DNA from: Yponomeuta sedellus
Taxonomy: Eukaryota > Arthropoda > Insecta > Lepidoptera > Yponomeutidae
Length of the DNA stretch: 64,000 nucleotides
NCBI GenBank assembly: GCA_934045075.1
Contig: OW203732.1
Span: forward strand, 7,093,001 to 7,157,000
Reading direction: 5' to 3'
Below the pieces are notes generated by a model. That model was given only the letters and a program-made list of their open reading frames with translations, was not told where the DNA came from and made no database searches. The stretch's first letter is position 1, and every line of letters starts with the position of its first letter. Positions 31,701-42,202 of the stretch are shown in pieces. The position numbers were made by a program, and so were the translations under genes.

Positions 31701-34700
31701 TCACCCCAGAACAACCATTGAGTCAACCCATCCATACACTCTGGTATCATAAGCTCTTAGGCATTCCTTGATCTTTGCCATCAATCTTGATAAGAGTAGA
31801 GCTCCACTGAGCTCTAACCGTGGTAGGGTGACATGTTTGTTGACAGGTACTAGCTTGGACTTCCCTGCAATGAGGGTAATTGATGTGGTGTCGTTGATCT
31901 TCGTCTTGCAGTATACTACACATGCGTAGGCCTTTTCACTGGCATCACAGAACCCATGGAGTTCTAACGTTGATCGTTCTTGTAATTTCAGCCATCTGGG
32001 TATTTGAACCTGACCTACCTTACGCAAGTCCTCTTTGATTCTCGCCCATTCATCTGAAATGTTGCTCGGTAGCGGCTCGTCCCACTGAGTTTCGGATTTC
32101 CAAACATCTTGAAATAGGATCTTCAACTTTGTTGTGACGGGCGTGAGCCAGCTTAATGGGTCGAACAGTTTAGATATATCAGACAGTAAAGTTCTTTTTG
32201 TCGGTTCTTTGGCCGAATGATCGATTTGGTGGAATACAAAGTTATCTTGATGTGGATTCCATCCCAAACCAAGAGTTTTTGATGACTCAGCTTGTTTGAA
32301 GTCAAAGTTTCGTGTGCCGCTTGATTGGTCAAGCACTTGAGGCAAATTGGACTTCCATTTTCTGAGATTGAAACCTCCAGATGCCAGTAATTGGATCATG
32401 TCGTTCTTCAACTGTTGCGCTTGTTCCTCACTGTGCGCACCATGTAGCAAGTCATCCATATAGAATGACTGTTCCAAAACGTCCGTCGCCGAACTTTCTT
32501 GATAGTTCTGCCGTTCATCGCAGGCGAGTTGCTTAAGCGTCATCATGGCGAGGAACGGGGCGGCCTTGGTGCCGTATGTCACAGTACTCAGTTGATAGTC
32601 TTGTAGACGTTGTGAGGGGTCGTCTCTCCACACGATTTTTTGCAATTGTTGATGTTCAGGGTGCACCCAAATCTGCCGAAACATTTTCTCGATGTCTGCA
32701 GTGAATGCAAATTGGTATTGTCTCCACTTGATTAAGAGACTTTGCAGATCTTGCTGTAAATTTGGGCCCCTGCACATGACGTCATTTAAGCTGTGATTGC
32801 TCGACGTTTTCGATGACGCGTTGAAAACTACTCGTAACTTGGTCGTCGCTGATTCATTGCGCAATACACAATGGTGAGGTAAATAGCAATTTATTTGCTG
32901 ACCGGTAGTTTCGTCGCTGGTTTGCATATGGCCAAGTGACACATATTCATCGATAAACGATTTATAATCTGACGCAATTTTTGGTTGTTTGTGAAATTTT
33001 CGCTCCAGTTGATTGAATTGAGCTATGGCCTTTTTCTTGGATTCGCCTATGTTTAACTCGTATTCAGTTTTCAGAGGTATTTTTACCTCGTATCGGCCAT
33101 CTTCCCTTCTTGTTGTGGATGATTTGTAAAGCTCGATACACTGCTGATCTTCTTGGGATAGATCGGATGGTTCCGCGATTTCTTCTATTTCCCAGAACTT
33201 TTGAATGTGGCTAATGTCGTTCATGATCACGTTGCAGTGGAACGTTGTTACATTGCCACTTAAAATCCAGCCTAATGTAGTCTGTTTAGCGACTGGTAGT
33301 GTTGTGCTCGTCCTGTAAAGACCCTCCATGAGTATGGTAGAATAAACGTCTGCTCCCAATAGGATGTCGACAGGACGACTGGCGTAAAATTCCGGGTCCG
33401 CAAAGTTGATGTGATCCAGGTAGGACCAGTCGGGTTTTGCAAATGACGTACGAGGTAGATTCTTTATTAGCTTTGACATGATGTAGGCATTGGTTTGGAA
33501 AGTAAAGTCGCCAACTGTTGACAGACATTCTATGTTGACCATGCCCTTGCATGCGCTCTCTTTGGCTCCAATCCCTGATATTACTCCCATACATTTCTGC
33601 CGGTGAAGTTGTAAGCTTTGGGCGGCATTCTCGGTAATAAGGGATGTTTGTGACCCTTGGTCTAATAGCGCTCGCATCGTGAGGTATGAACCGTTTGCTG
33701 CTTTTACCTTGATCAGCGCAGTCGCTAGGAGGGTTTCTGAGTGCGGATTTTGCGACGCGTGCGAACTTTGTACTTGTTGATCCGCTGGCACGGTCACTGC
33801 ACTCGACCCAGATTTGCTTCTATCCGTCGTTGCGTTCGACGAAAATGCATCGTGTAACAGTGAGTTATGATCTTTGTTACATTCTCGGCACAGGTTATCT
33901 GACAGACATGCCTTTCCTTGATGGTAATGAAGACAATTAGGACACATGTTATGTTTCTGAACCGTATCTTTCTTGAGGCCAGGTGGCATGTTCATGAAGA
34001 CTTTGCAGAAGAACATTGCGTGATTGTTTGTGCTGCAAACTGGACACCTAAATTGTTTGTTGATCTTTTTACTCGTCGGCATAGGTTTTGCGTTAGAGGT
34101 ACCCGCGTTGTTATAATGAGCAGACTTCAGAGGGATGTTATATTTTGGTGGATTGTGGGTGGTTATTGGCTTTTGAGCTGGGTTCTCTTGTTTTTTGCGC
34201 GAGGTTTCCAATGTTGTGAACTTGGTCTCGAGGAAAGACATGAAGTCGGATAATGCTGGTAATTCCCTCGGCTGCTTCAAGGATTCCATGTAGTCGCTGT
34301 ATAACTCCACGTCCAGCTTTTGGGCGAGGATGTGAACCAACAGGGGATCCCATGTCTGAATATCCACACCTAGGTTTTTGATGGCGTTCAAGCACTCGTT
34401 CGTCGTATCGTGTAGCTTTTTGATGCTGTTCACTGACATATGCTGAACTGTTGGTACATTCATCAGATAATTAATATGCGTTGTAAAAATGAGCTTCTTG
34501 TTGTCATATCGATGAGTTAGGATATCCCAACATGCCGTGAAATTTTCTGATGATATATGTAGGTGCTGGATAAGTCTCTCTGCCTCTCCCTTCACTTTGC
34601 CCTTTAAAAATTGCATTTTTTGTGCATTAGAAAGAGATGTGTTGTTGCGTACGGTCTCTGTAAAGAGATCCTTGAATGATATCCACTGTGTGTAGCTACC

Positions 34701-35531
34701 GTTAAAAGTGGGTATCTCTATTTTCGGCGTAGTCTTTTCGACGTGAGCTACTGACCACATTTTCTTGTTGATTGCCTTTTTCAACTCATTGTAATGTGCC
34801 TCATATTCCGAAAATTGTCGCTCATACTGTTGATTACTGCCACTGATTTCTATGTCTAACTCCCAGTGTAGGGAATCTATCGCTGACCAGCGGATTTGCA
34901 AGTTGCGTAGCAAATCCTCAAACTCCCACTTATCTGTTACGTCGTCGAGCTTGATACTGGTCGCCGTTCTCTGGAAAGCCTTGAAGTTGCTCGCTTGCTT
35001 TCTAAGCAAATCTTCCGTCTTACTGCTCGTAGCTTTGGTATCCTTGATAGGAGGCGGAGTCCCTGACCTAGGCGATCCTGTCGCTCCGGCCGAACCTAAT
35101 CCAAAAGCCGGCGGTTTGAGTAACGGAGTAGAGGCATAGCTCCTTATGGCTTCTCTCATTTGGGCGTATTTAACCTTAGCATGCTCATATTGCTGAGTAG
35201 TAAAGTAGGTATGACTTGGATCCCCATGGGATAACAAATTGACGTGATTGTTGTGAAATTCTACCCAATTCTGATCTAGGGTTTCCAACATTCGTTTTAT
35301 GTAATCCGATGTTTTGCGGTCCGCGCCGTCCTTCTTAAACTTAGCGTAAAGTTTGTCGATGGCCCCAAGCAGTTGCTCTTGAGTCGCAACGACCTCCGCT
35401 GTAGAGGTGGCCATGATGATGGGTAAAATAAGGAAAGATCTTACTTGGACAGATGCTGTTCCTGTTGCTACCCGGCTTCGCTGTCGAGCATGGCAGTCGC
35501 GAAGCTGTGTGTCGTGCTCCTTGATCGGCAC
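31701..35531 (-). CDS. BEL/Pao polyprotein, 5' portion: Gag, protease, RT, RNase H start
   Basis: 1,276 codons. The likely initiator is the internal Met at residue 40 (MATSTAEV, near 35414), since the preceding residues look like leader sequence. Gag occupies about 40-600, with a cysteine/histidine cluster at about 497-565 (CPVCSTNNH, CPNCLHYH, CRECNKDH). Protease is at about 615-720 with LLDQGSQTSLI, the DQGS form common in BEL/Pao. RT is at about 890-1100 with VVFNASSK and the catalytic YMDD near 1022. RNase H begins near 1180 with FCDAS and LELSGALL and stops just after WVDSMVV at a TGA (31701-31703). The frame continues open past this stop for another 1,275 codons, so the TGA is a nonsense change at a position normally occupied by Trp in this family. 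Confidence 0.92.
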   Translation of the reverse strand: MPIKEHDTQLRDCHARQRSRVATGTASVQVRSFLILPIIMATSTAEVVATQEQLLGAIDKLYAKFKKDGADRKTSDYIKRMLETLDQNWVEFHNNHVNLLSHGDPSHTYFTTQQYEHAKVKYAQMREAIRSYASTPLLKPPAFGLGSAGATGSPRSGTPPPIKDTKATSSKTEDLLRKQASNFKAFQRTATSIKLDDVTDKWEFEDLLRNLQIRWSAIDSLHWELDIEISGSNQQYERQFSEYEAHYNELKKAINKKMWSVAHVEKTTPKIEIPTFNGSYTQWISFKDLFTETVRNNTSLSNAQKMQFLKGKVKGEAERLIQHLHISSENFTACWDILTHRYDNKKLIFTTHINYLMNVPTVQHMSVNSIKKLHDTTNECLNAIKNLGVDIQTWDPLLVHILAQKLDVELYSDYMESLKQPRELPALSDFMSFLETKFTTLETSRKKQENPAQKPITTHNPPKYNIPLKSAHYNNAGTSNAKPMPTSKKINKQFRCPVCSTNNHAMFFCKVFMNMPPGLKKDTVQKHNMCPNCLHYHQGKACLSDNLCRECNKDHNSLLHDAFSSNATTDRSKSGSSAVTVPADQQVQSSHASQNPHSETLLATALIKVKAANGSYLTMRALLDQGSQTSLITENAAQSLQLHRQKCMGVISGIGAKESACKGMVNIECLSTVGDFTFQTNAYIMSKLIKNLPRTSFAKPDWSYLDHINFADPEFYASRPVDILLGADVYSTILMEGLYRTSTTLPVAKQTTLGWILSGNVTTFHCNVIMNDISHIQKFWEIEEIAEPSDLSQEDQQCIELYKSSTTRREDGRYEVKIPLKTEYELNIGESKKKAIAQFNQLERKFHKQPKIASDYKSFIDEYVSLGHMQTSDETTGQQINCYLPHHCVLRNESATTKLRVVFNASSKTSSNHSLNDVMCRGPNLQQDLQSLLIKWRQYQFAFTADIEKMFRQIWVHPEHQQLQKIVWRDDPSQRLQDYQLSTVTYGTKAAPFLAMMTLKQLACDERQNYQESSATDVLEQSFYMDDLLHGAHSEEQAQQLKNDMIQLLASGGFNLRKWKSNLPQVLDQSSGTRNFDFKQAESSKTLGLGWNPHQDNFVFHQIDHSAKEPTKRTLLSDISKLFDPLSWLTPVTTKLKILFQDVWKSETQWDEPLPSNISDEWARIKEDLRKVGQVQIPRWLKLQERSTLELHGFCDASEKAYACVVYCKTKINDTTSITLIAGKSKLVPVNKHVTLPRLELSGALLLSRLMAKIKECLRAYDTRVYGWVDSMVVLG

Positions 35532-35669
35532 GAGGTTGGACTGGTGAACACCCGCGCTCTTGATTGCACAGGGTGCCTGATGTCTCGCTGATTGTTCACG
35601 TCACTGACTTGTTCCACTGACCCGAATACAGTTCGCGTACCCGAGTACAAATAGTCCCGCCAGTTCGGT

Positions 35670-35683
35670 GGCTCGAAGGACCA
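35670..35683 (-). promoter_or_regulatory. Primer binding site, tRNA-Tyr type
   Basis: Immediately after the 5' LTR the minus strand reads 'tggtccttcgagcc', complementary over 14 nt to the 3' end of tRNA-Tyr (acceptor '...ggctcgaagga' plus CCA). The match ends at the next base. It would prime minus-strand DNA synthesis. Confidence 0.8.
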
Positions 35684-35927
35684 TGTACGGTTATAGGCCG
35701 TAGAAATAAATGATACGAAATTGTAAGATAAAAAATGACTAAGTTTATTGTAGTAAACTTATGAATTAAAATACAACTCGATCTAATTTTGGATGGATGA
35801 GTACACGCGCATTGATAGCTTGTTGAATAAGTACTGAGGTGATTTTAGTGATACATTGTAAGTGTGAAAATGTATTGGTGTCAATGCTGAGGTGACAATT
35901 TTATGATGTGCGTACTTTGCCCGTACA
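35684..35927 (-). repeat. BEL/Pao 5' LTR
   Basis: 244 bp, identical to the 3' LTR at 27479-27722. It carries the promoter and polyadenylation region by inference. No clear TATA box is evident. Confidence 0.93.
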
Positions 35928-36690
35928 GAACGTTAAGTCAAACTAGGTGTGCATTTCAAAATTTAGATCATTTTAGAGAAAAAATGGACAAAAAAGCTTC
36001 AAATTTAGTCTTTTCAGTGTCCTTAATTAACAGAGTTAAATTCCAGACATTATTGTCATCTAAATAATCCTTTATGTTAAAGTTGCCCTTTTGGCACAAA
36101 GAGTACTTAAAGCATTTTTTAAACCGCGTGTCCGGAAAGCTTAATATATCTTCAGGGATTTTATTATAGAAGCGTATACAATGCCCCATGAAGGATGTAT
36201 TAACCTTTGCCAGCCTAAATAGTGGGAACAGAAGTTTATGTTTATTTCTGGTATTTACATTGTGTTGGATACTTAAAGTTTTAAAGTACATTTTCCTGAC
36301 GTACGTAATGTTTCACAAATATACTGTCTGACAACTGTCAGGGTGTTCTTTAAAGAAAATCTCTTGACGAGTCGCTCCCTAGCTTATAAATGAATCTGAT
36401 CGCTCTTTTCTGCAAGACGAAGATGGTTTCAATGTCCGCTGCCCGTCCCCACAGTAGTATGCCATAGGACATAACACTATCTAAGTTACTAAAATAAACT
36501 AGCCTAGCAGTTGCGACGTCAGTTAGTTCCCTAATTCTTTTAACTGCATATACGGCTAAACTGAGCCTATTTGCTTATTTTTCCATATGAGAAACTCAAT
36601 GAAGCTTTGCATCAATTGTGATACCTAAAAATACATATACAGTTTAATTCACAAGGTGTAATTTGGCATTCCCCAACATAACATTGTTGT
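35928..36690 (-). pseudogene. LINE ORF2 C-terminus interrupted by the BEL element
   Basis: Minus strand, 36480-36300: VMSYGILLWGRAADIETIF, then LQKRAIRFIYKLGSD, the thumb region after RT. It continues after a stop or frame break with the 107-codon stretch 36291-35968 (HNVNTRNKHKLLFPLFRLAK, FYNKIPEDILSFP, CQKGNFNIKDYL). The 3' UTR runs into the BEL right flank 'gaacgttaagtcaaactagg' and resumes at 27478. The family is CR1/Jockey-like and decayed. Confidence 0.75.
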
Positions 36691-36741
36691 CAACCGTTTT
36701 GACATTTGGTAGAAGTGAGTGAATTTTTTTGTTTATTGTTT

Positions 36742-36990
36742 AAGATTAATACCAATATCAATCTATGCAAGGCACAGATTTATATTGGTATTAATCTTTC
36801 TTTATTTTTATTATCAAATGCAAATTTCGCACTATTCAGTAAACATGACTGATGGTTTTTGTTTAAGGCACTTTGGAATGCCAACTATTGCCACCAATAG
36901 AATAAAAATCATAACTTGCTTAATAATTCTACGTTTTTTTTTTCAAATAGTAAAAATCATCAAGACTAGGGGTACATCCTTAATCTTAAT
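36742..36990. repeat. Two short inverted repeats in AT-rich DNA
   Basis: 'aagattaataccaatat' at 36742-36758 pairs perfectly with 36782-36798. 'atagtaaaaatcat' near 36945 pairs with 'atgatttttactat' near 36990. They may be ends of nested short elements. Confidence 0.55.
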
Positions 36991-37004
36991 GATTTTTACT
37001 ATGC

Positions 37005-37215
37005 AAGGTACGCTAAGCAGTTGGTGCCGGCTGCCGTCGATAGATGGCGGTCGTTAAGCCGAATCAGAGACCTTAGGGCGGCTTGAAAACTTCTGACAGT
37101 AAGGCCGGCCACTAGTCTTGCAAGCCTCCACCAATCCGGACTTCGCATCGGTGGTGAAGTATGGCTTGCACCTTCCTCAGGGAAGAGACCCGTGCCTCTG
37201 GGGACATAATGTGTT
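37005..37215 (+). repeat. 5S-rRNA-like SINE, 3' part
   Basis: It starts at 'aaggtacgctaagcagttgg', lacking the 5S-like head, and is diverged ('aaggccggccactagtcttg'). Confidence 0.65.
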
Positions 37216-37417
37216 AATGATGATGATGTTTGCTTTTTCAAAAAAACGTATTATGAAATAAGTTATGGTTTTTATTCCATTGGTGGCGTTAGTTAGCACT
37301 CCAAAGCCACTTAAAGTATTTACGCACATAAAAGTACCAATTCATACATGTGTGCAGTTAACAATGTATGCTGATTACATTTTACATGAATATGACGTAA
37401 ATGTTTTTTTTTCTAAA

Positions 37418-37655
37418 AACCTATTTAGAGGCTAAAAATTCCACCCATGGCGGGATTACAAACCGCGACCTCTGTCTATCCGTGCCAGCGTTCTTTCCAA
37501 CTAAGCTAATGGGCGAATCCCCAAGATCAGTTGGAAAGAGCGCTGGCACAGATAGGCAGCGGTCGCGGGTTCGAATCCCGGCATGGGTGGAATTTTTAGC
37601 CTCTAAATAGGTTTTTCAAAATTGTCCTTAGCACGGGTTAGTGAATTAAAAATAA
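37418..37655. repeat. SINE-A, large palindromic copy
   Basis: The left half is the tRNA-like unit in minus orientation and the right half is the same unit in plus orientation (A-box 'tcagttggaaagagcg', B-box 'gggttcgaatcc'). They meet near 37520 ('gcgaatccccaagatcag'). The halves differ by a few substitutions. The right end continues with 'ttgtccttagcacgggttag'. Confidence 0.75.
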
Positions 37656-37707
37656 TATAATGATTGTTTTTCTAGTTAAATTACTTACTGATCTGAAACT
37701 TCGATAT

Positions 37708-37812
37708 CAACCCTATTATGTACCCACTGCTAGGGCACGGGACTTATCCTGCATCACAGGAAGGTTAGGCCATACTCGACCGCGGCAGCCAAGTCCGGAC
37801 TGATGGAGGATT
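37708..37812 (-). repeat. 5S-rRNA-like SINE, 3' fragment
   Basis: 'tatcaaccctattatgtacc', then 'ggaaggttaggccatactcg'. It ends abruptly at 'gatggaggatt'. Confidence 0.65.
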
Positions 37813-38100
37813 AATTTTCATTATTACTTTGTTTCGCATGGAAAATGGATTGATTAGTCTAATGCTCGCTAGCAAGAGGCGCACCTTTAGACTCGTAATT
37901 TATAAGGCTTGTTCAATGGGGTTGCGATCAAAAAACCTTTTGAAGTGAAAGCACAAAGCTTAAAAGACGGAATGATTGCCACTTCTCTCTGATTAGATTA
38001 AAAACAAAATTTTTGCTCTATTTACGGAATATGAAAAAGGGCGTCAATTTTGTGGGCTCTGTGTTTGTTACTTGGTTAATTGCTAACTATTATCTATTAT

Positions 38101-38640
38101 TATACTATTATATTCTTTTTAATACATAACCCATGCTAAGGACAATCTTAAAAACCTATTTAGAGGCTAAAAATTCCACCCATGCCGGGATTCGAACCCG
38201 CGACCTCTGGCTATCCGTGCCAGCGCTCTTTCTAACTGAGCTAATGGGTGACTCACCGGCATTAGTGAAATTTCAAACCTCTTTACAATATTCTCTGTAT
38301 TACGTACAGGCAGCGACATCTGGCTGAAGTAATTTGCATCACTTGCAGACCCGAGTACCTACTTTGCAGTTAGGTTTTTACATCGGAATGATATCGCGGT
38401 ACCCACATGATTATATTCATATGCACTAACCCGTGCTAAGGACAATTTTAAAAACCTATTTACAGGCTAAAAATTCCACCCATGCCGGGATTCGAACCCG
38501 CGACCTTTGGCTATCCAGAGGTTAGGTTTTTTAGCCTCTAAATAGGTTTTTAAAATTGTCCTTAGCACGGGTTAGTGCATTAAAAAGAATATAATCATGT
38601 GGGTACAACGATATCATTCCGATGTAAAAACCTAACGCTG
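38101..38640. repeat. SINE-A head-to-tail dimer ending in an inverted unit
   Basis: 'aacc(c/)gtgctaagg' motifs at about 38128 and 38428 are 300 bp apart, giving one full minus-orientation unit followed by the start of a second. The second unit turns back at about 38520 into a plus-orientation end ('agcctctaaataggttttta'), forming a roughly 95-bp inverted repeat with 38420-38515. It ends at 'gatgtaaaaacctaac'. Confidence 0.75.
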
Positions 38641-38819
38641 ACGTTTTGCAGCGTTACAGTTGCCGTGGTCTCGGGTAGACTGAAGTGGCGAGTAGAGTCA
38701 ATTATTGAGTGGTAGTCACTTCTAATTTTTCGCAGCTGGTCGACACACAACGCTCACTACGTCCACGGACAGTTTCAGTGATAAGCCGCGTGTAAGTTTA
38801 CCTAATAATCATTACCAGC

Positions 38820-39285
38820 TCTTTTACAATCACAGCTGTCCAACTGTGGAATGATCTTCCTCTTGCAATAAGACGCTCGCCATCTCTCTCTATTTTTAAA
38901 GGAAGCGTCAGAGACTACTACTTGAGTACAAAACTGGTACAATAAATATTACCTCTTACAAATGTTGCGTATGTGTATTTATATTCATCTATCTTCTTCT
39001 CTCGGATGATATTATTTGTATATATTATGTATGTTTATTTTATATTTTATTTATGTATTGTCTATGGATATTTATTAAAATTTGCCTTCTTTTCCTAATT
39101 ATGTCATTAGTTGCACCAACTACCCGTCTTTCAGTTCTTTTGTGTTTTCCATCAAGGGTTGTCTGCAAGAAATTACTTTTAGTAATAAGACCGCCAATTG
39201 TACCTTAATCTGTATCTTCTTATTTTCTAAATTGTAATTCCTGGTGTGCAATAAAGTATATTCATTTTATTTCATTACCAGCTGT
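38820..39285 (+). pseudogene. Jockey/CR1-type LINE C-terminus and 3' UTR
   Basis: In mixed frames the start reads SSFTITAVQLWNDLPL, then RRSPSLSIFKGSVRDYYL, the C-terminal block of ORF2. The 3' UTR holds 'agaccgccaattgtacctta' and 'cctggtgtgcaataaagt', then a (attt)n tail. Confidence 0.65.
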
Positions 39286-39594
39286 TAATAGTACTTAAAT
39301 TTGGTCTTGTGCCGCACTTCAACAAACTATTCTCGATGGAAGTTCGTAAATTGTACCCAAAGTAAGCGTTTGCGCTGAAAAACCTTTCTAAATTCTAGCA
39401 CACGATGCCCGCGATCTGGCTACGTACTCCAAGAGAGCTCTTACTTTTTACGTGAAAACAAAATTAATGCACAGGCAGAGAACAAACGTAATACTATGAG
39501 TACTGTTTAAAGGAGCAACCACGATGGCGTGTTAAACGCAGTTTTGTACAGAATTGTAGTATTTATAAAAATACCATTTCTCTTTCTCGAAATC
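39286..39594. other. Unassigned sequence
   Basis: Nothing recognised. Confidence 0.3.
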
Positions 39595-39832
39595 AACGCT
39601 TCTATGTTCCCACTGCTGAGTCACGGGTCCCTTCCTGCAGGAAGGTTAGGCCATACTCCACCAGGGCGCCAAGTCCGGGTTCGCGGAGGATTGTAAGACA
39701 ATGGCGGGCCTTACTGTCAGTAGTTACCAAGCCACCCATGAGGCCTCTGACACGGACTAACGACTGCCATTACGTGACAGCCAGCACCAACGTGCTTAAC
39801 TTACCACTGCGAAGCACAGCACCATTTTTCCT
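39595..39832 (-). repeat. 5S-rRNA-like SINE, 3' part
   Basis: Body on the minus strand ('ttcccactgctgagtcacgg' on plus) up to 'cttaccactgcgaagcacag'. The 5S-like head is missing. Confidence 0.7.
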
Positions 39833-39889
39833 AAATACTGCTAAAATGTACCTTACTCCAAAGTTCGTTTTAAAATCCACGTTACCTAC

Positions 39890-40030
39890 AATTTTTGGTA
39901 TGTAACCTTTTAACGTCCCACTGCCGAGTACAAGCCTTCTCTCAGAGAGAGATGGGCTTTATTACCACGCGTGCCCAATCCAGATTAGCAATTTCAAGCG
40001 CTGAGTATGTATGCTATACGCAATAATTTT
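39890..40030 (-). repeat. SINE-C body fragment
   Basis: 'taacgtcccactgccgagta', 'tctcagagagagatgggctt' and 'caatttcaagcgctgag'. Confidence 0.5.
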
Positions 40031-41251
40031 TTGATACGTAATTTAACGCTGAAACATCAATCCTTAATTCCAGTAAATGGTATGCAAACATTAAGCTTTA
40101 TAATTACCCGTTATTTGTCCATTGCATGTTAGGTTTTATCGGGCCATAATCATGAGCTTCATGGTAATCCCACTGGGAACTTTGCATGAAAATTTATGCA
40201 TTACGAAAGAGCCAGTGTGCAGCGTAAGTAGCAGCTGTTTGCGAGCATTCCTCATAATATGTAGAGGTTATTCCTGTAATATCCATGACTGGAATGTACT
40301 GCATTAAAAGTTGCCTCTACAAAACCTGCCCATTAGATAGGTAGTTAGACCTGGTCTTTCCACACTTAGCCGCATAGGTGGGTAGTACATAGTACGTAGC
40401 AAGCACTGAGTATGCTAATACTTCAGGCACTAAGATTTCCTCACACATAGTGTTTTTATACTTGCCGTCCTGTTATTGGTCTATGCGTAAAGAAAAGCAT
40501 AAAATTTTTTGACGCCTAATTTTTATAAACTAGCGGTTACTCCGAATCATGGTTCCATTTCCCCCTAAAATTTGTCAACCGAATTCAAAGTCATTCTGTA
40601 GATAAACAGACATTCAATATTTATTAAAGTCAGGTTCAACCCCAAGATGGGTGAGACAGGAACGAGATGGCACGGAAATGAGTGGTAGCATAGCTAGAGT
40701 GCTATTATTTGCAGCAGATTGTTCCATTAAGTATTCACAGGTGGACGCCAGGCAGCTTGTTCCAATCTAATTACCGTGTATATTTAGACTCACTTGTGAG
40801 CTGGCTAGATTTCAGCTTCGGTCTGTTGAGACCGGTCGAAATTCTCGCTAAAACATCCGAGGACATATCAGAAGTCAAAAAAATCTAACCAACAATGAAA
40901 CATGTTTATTGGGCAGCACAAAACTTAATAATATTGTGAAGCAACTCTGAACCCCAAACTAAATTAAATTGTGTTTTGGGGCACCGTGATCTATTTTGGG
41001 GTGAACTTAAGTATACGAGTATCACAACATAGTATTTGTCCCTTAATAAAATAAATTGAGAATTAATTGCATACAGCAAAACTATGATATAGTTGAGTAT
41101 ATTTATCATTACATATACCTACATATTATATAGATACGAAACTTTTAATGCTTTATTAGGATAATAACATAAACATAGGTGGGCAAGGTGCAACCTTGTT
41201 TGAATTAATATAACCGACATGCAACTACATACATATCTACATACTGTCAAT
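40031..41251. other. Unique sequence, no gene seen
   Basis: No ORF above 70 codons has a recognisable domain. No repeat family from this window is present. It could hold host intergenic or intronic DNA. Confidence 0.4.
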
Positions 41252-41412
41252 GTGGTTAGCTTTCCCGAACTTATCTTTTGTTATAATGTTCGAAGTGTGA
41301 AAGTAGTTAGCTTCGCAATCTTGTTTTTTGTTGTAAAGTTCTAAGTGTGAATGTGCTTAGCTTCTTTTTTTATCTATAGTTCGAATTGTGAATGTGGTCA
41401 GCTTCGCAATTA
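41252..41412. repeat. About 50-bp minisatellite, 3-4 degenerate units
   Basis: 'ttagcttcgcaatc' / 'tgttctaagtgtgaatgtg'-type units recur with starts near 41252, 41302, 41352 and 41392. The last unit is shorter. Confidence 0.65.
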
Positions 41413-42202
41413 AAGATGGGTGTTTTTTTCGAAATTTTCAAAACTGGTTGTTATTCAAATGTTTCCAAAATATTCTTTGTTATCCGAAAAGAAAAACTAA
41501 TTTGGTGCTCTTTCATTTGCATGAAAGCAATAGGTATTATGAAGGCAGCATTGAACGAACAAAACGCGCGCGACTCGTGTAAAGTCGTGTCATTCCGCCA
41601 CGATTCGTGTTTTCGAAAATCGCGAGACTAAAGCGTTTTCGAAAATTGGGCCGTGTCAGCAGTCGTGTTTTCAAATATTATCAATAAAGCATGCGAACTG
41701 TGAGAGGCAGAGCACTTATTTCTGAAACTGCTTTCGACTCAGGGCATCTCGCCGACAGTCACTCAATTCATTCTTGCATGCATGCGTCGCTTTCACACAA
41801 TCGCGGATTAGTTACAAATATTAGTAAAACTTATTCGAAAATGAGTGTTAGTAATTTACTAATCTTGTTTTCGAAAATGAATATTAGTAGATTCAGATTA
41901 TTCGAAAAGAGATGTCATTCACAATCGCCCATCTTTATTCGCAATCATGTTTATTGTTATATAGTTAGAAGGCTTCGTTCGTCAGTGGCCACCCCGAAGA
42001 GACGCAGGACGGGGGCGCCGAAAAGACGCGACGCGTTGCATAGAAATCGCGCCCTAGCCCCGTCTTTGACGTGATGAATTCTCTTTCCCGTCTCTTTAGT
42101 ACGTTTAGCAAGAAAAGTTTTTTGCGTGCCTTTTTCGCGAACCTTCTGTGTGACTGCTGGCTTAGTCTAAAGGTTTAACTAAGTCTAAACTTAGTGCTTA
42201 GT

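Larger units (their letters stand above)
27479..35927 (-). mobile_element. BEL/Pao LTR retrotransposon with env, near intact
   Basis: 8,449 bp bounded by two identical 244-bp LTRs that start TG and end CA. It is flanked by 'gaacg' at 27474-27478 and 35928-35932, the 5-bp duplication usual for BEL/Pao. Minus-strand order is 5' LTR, PBS, gag, aspartic protease, RT, RNase H, integrase with HHCC zinc domain and DUF5641-like tail, envelope-like domain, 3' LTR. It is inserted in the 3' UTR of an older LINE. Identical LTRs imply a very recent insertion. The one visible lesion is an in-frame TGA at 31701-31703. The purine tract expected before the 3' LTR is not obvious. Confidence 0.93.

Noticed and set aside
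31690..31710. Programmed readthrough at the TGA as the element's normal expression strategy
   Set aside because: The stop lies inside RNase H at a usual Trp position rather than at a domain boundary, and I see no obvious readthrough context. It is kept only as an alternative in the findings.
33286..35139. ORFs of 60-111 codons on both strands within the BEL coding region
   Set aside because: Shadow frames of the gag-pol ORF.
27479..35927. Integrated exogenous retrovirus or baculovirus
   Set aside because: Domain order (protease-RT-RNase H-integrase of BEL type, DUF5641-like tail), 5-bp duplication and tRNA-Tyr PBS identify a BEL/Pao retrotransposon. The F-like Env is an acquired domain.
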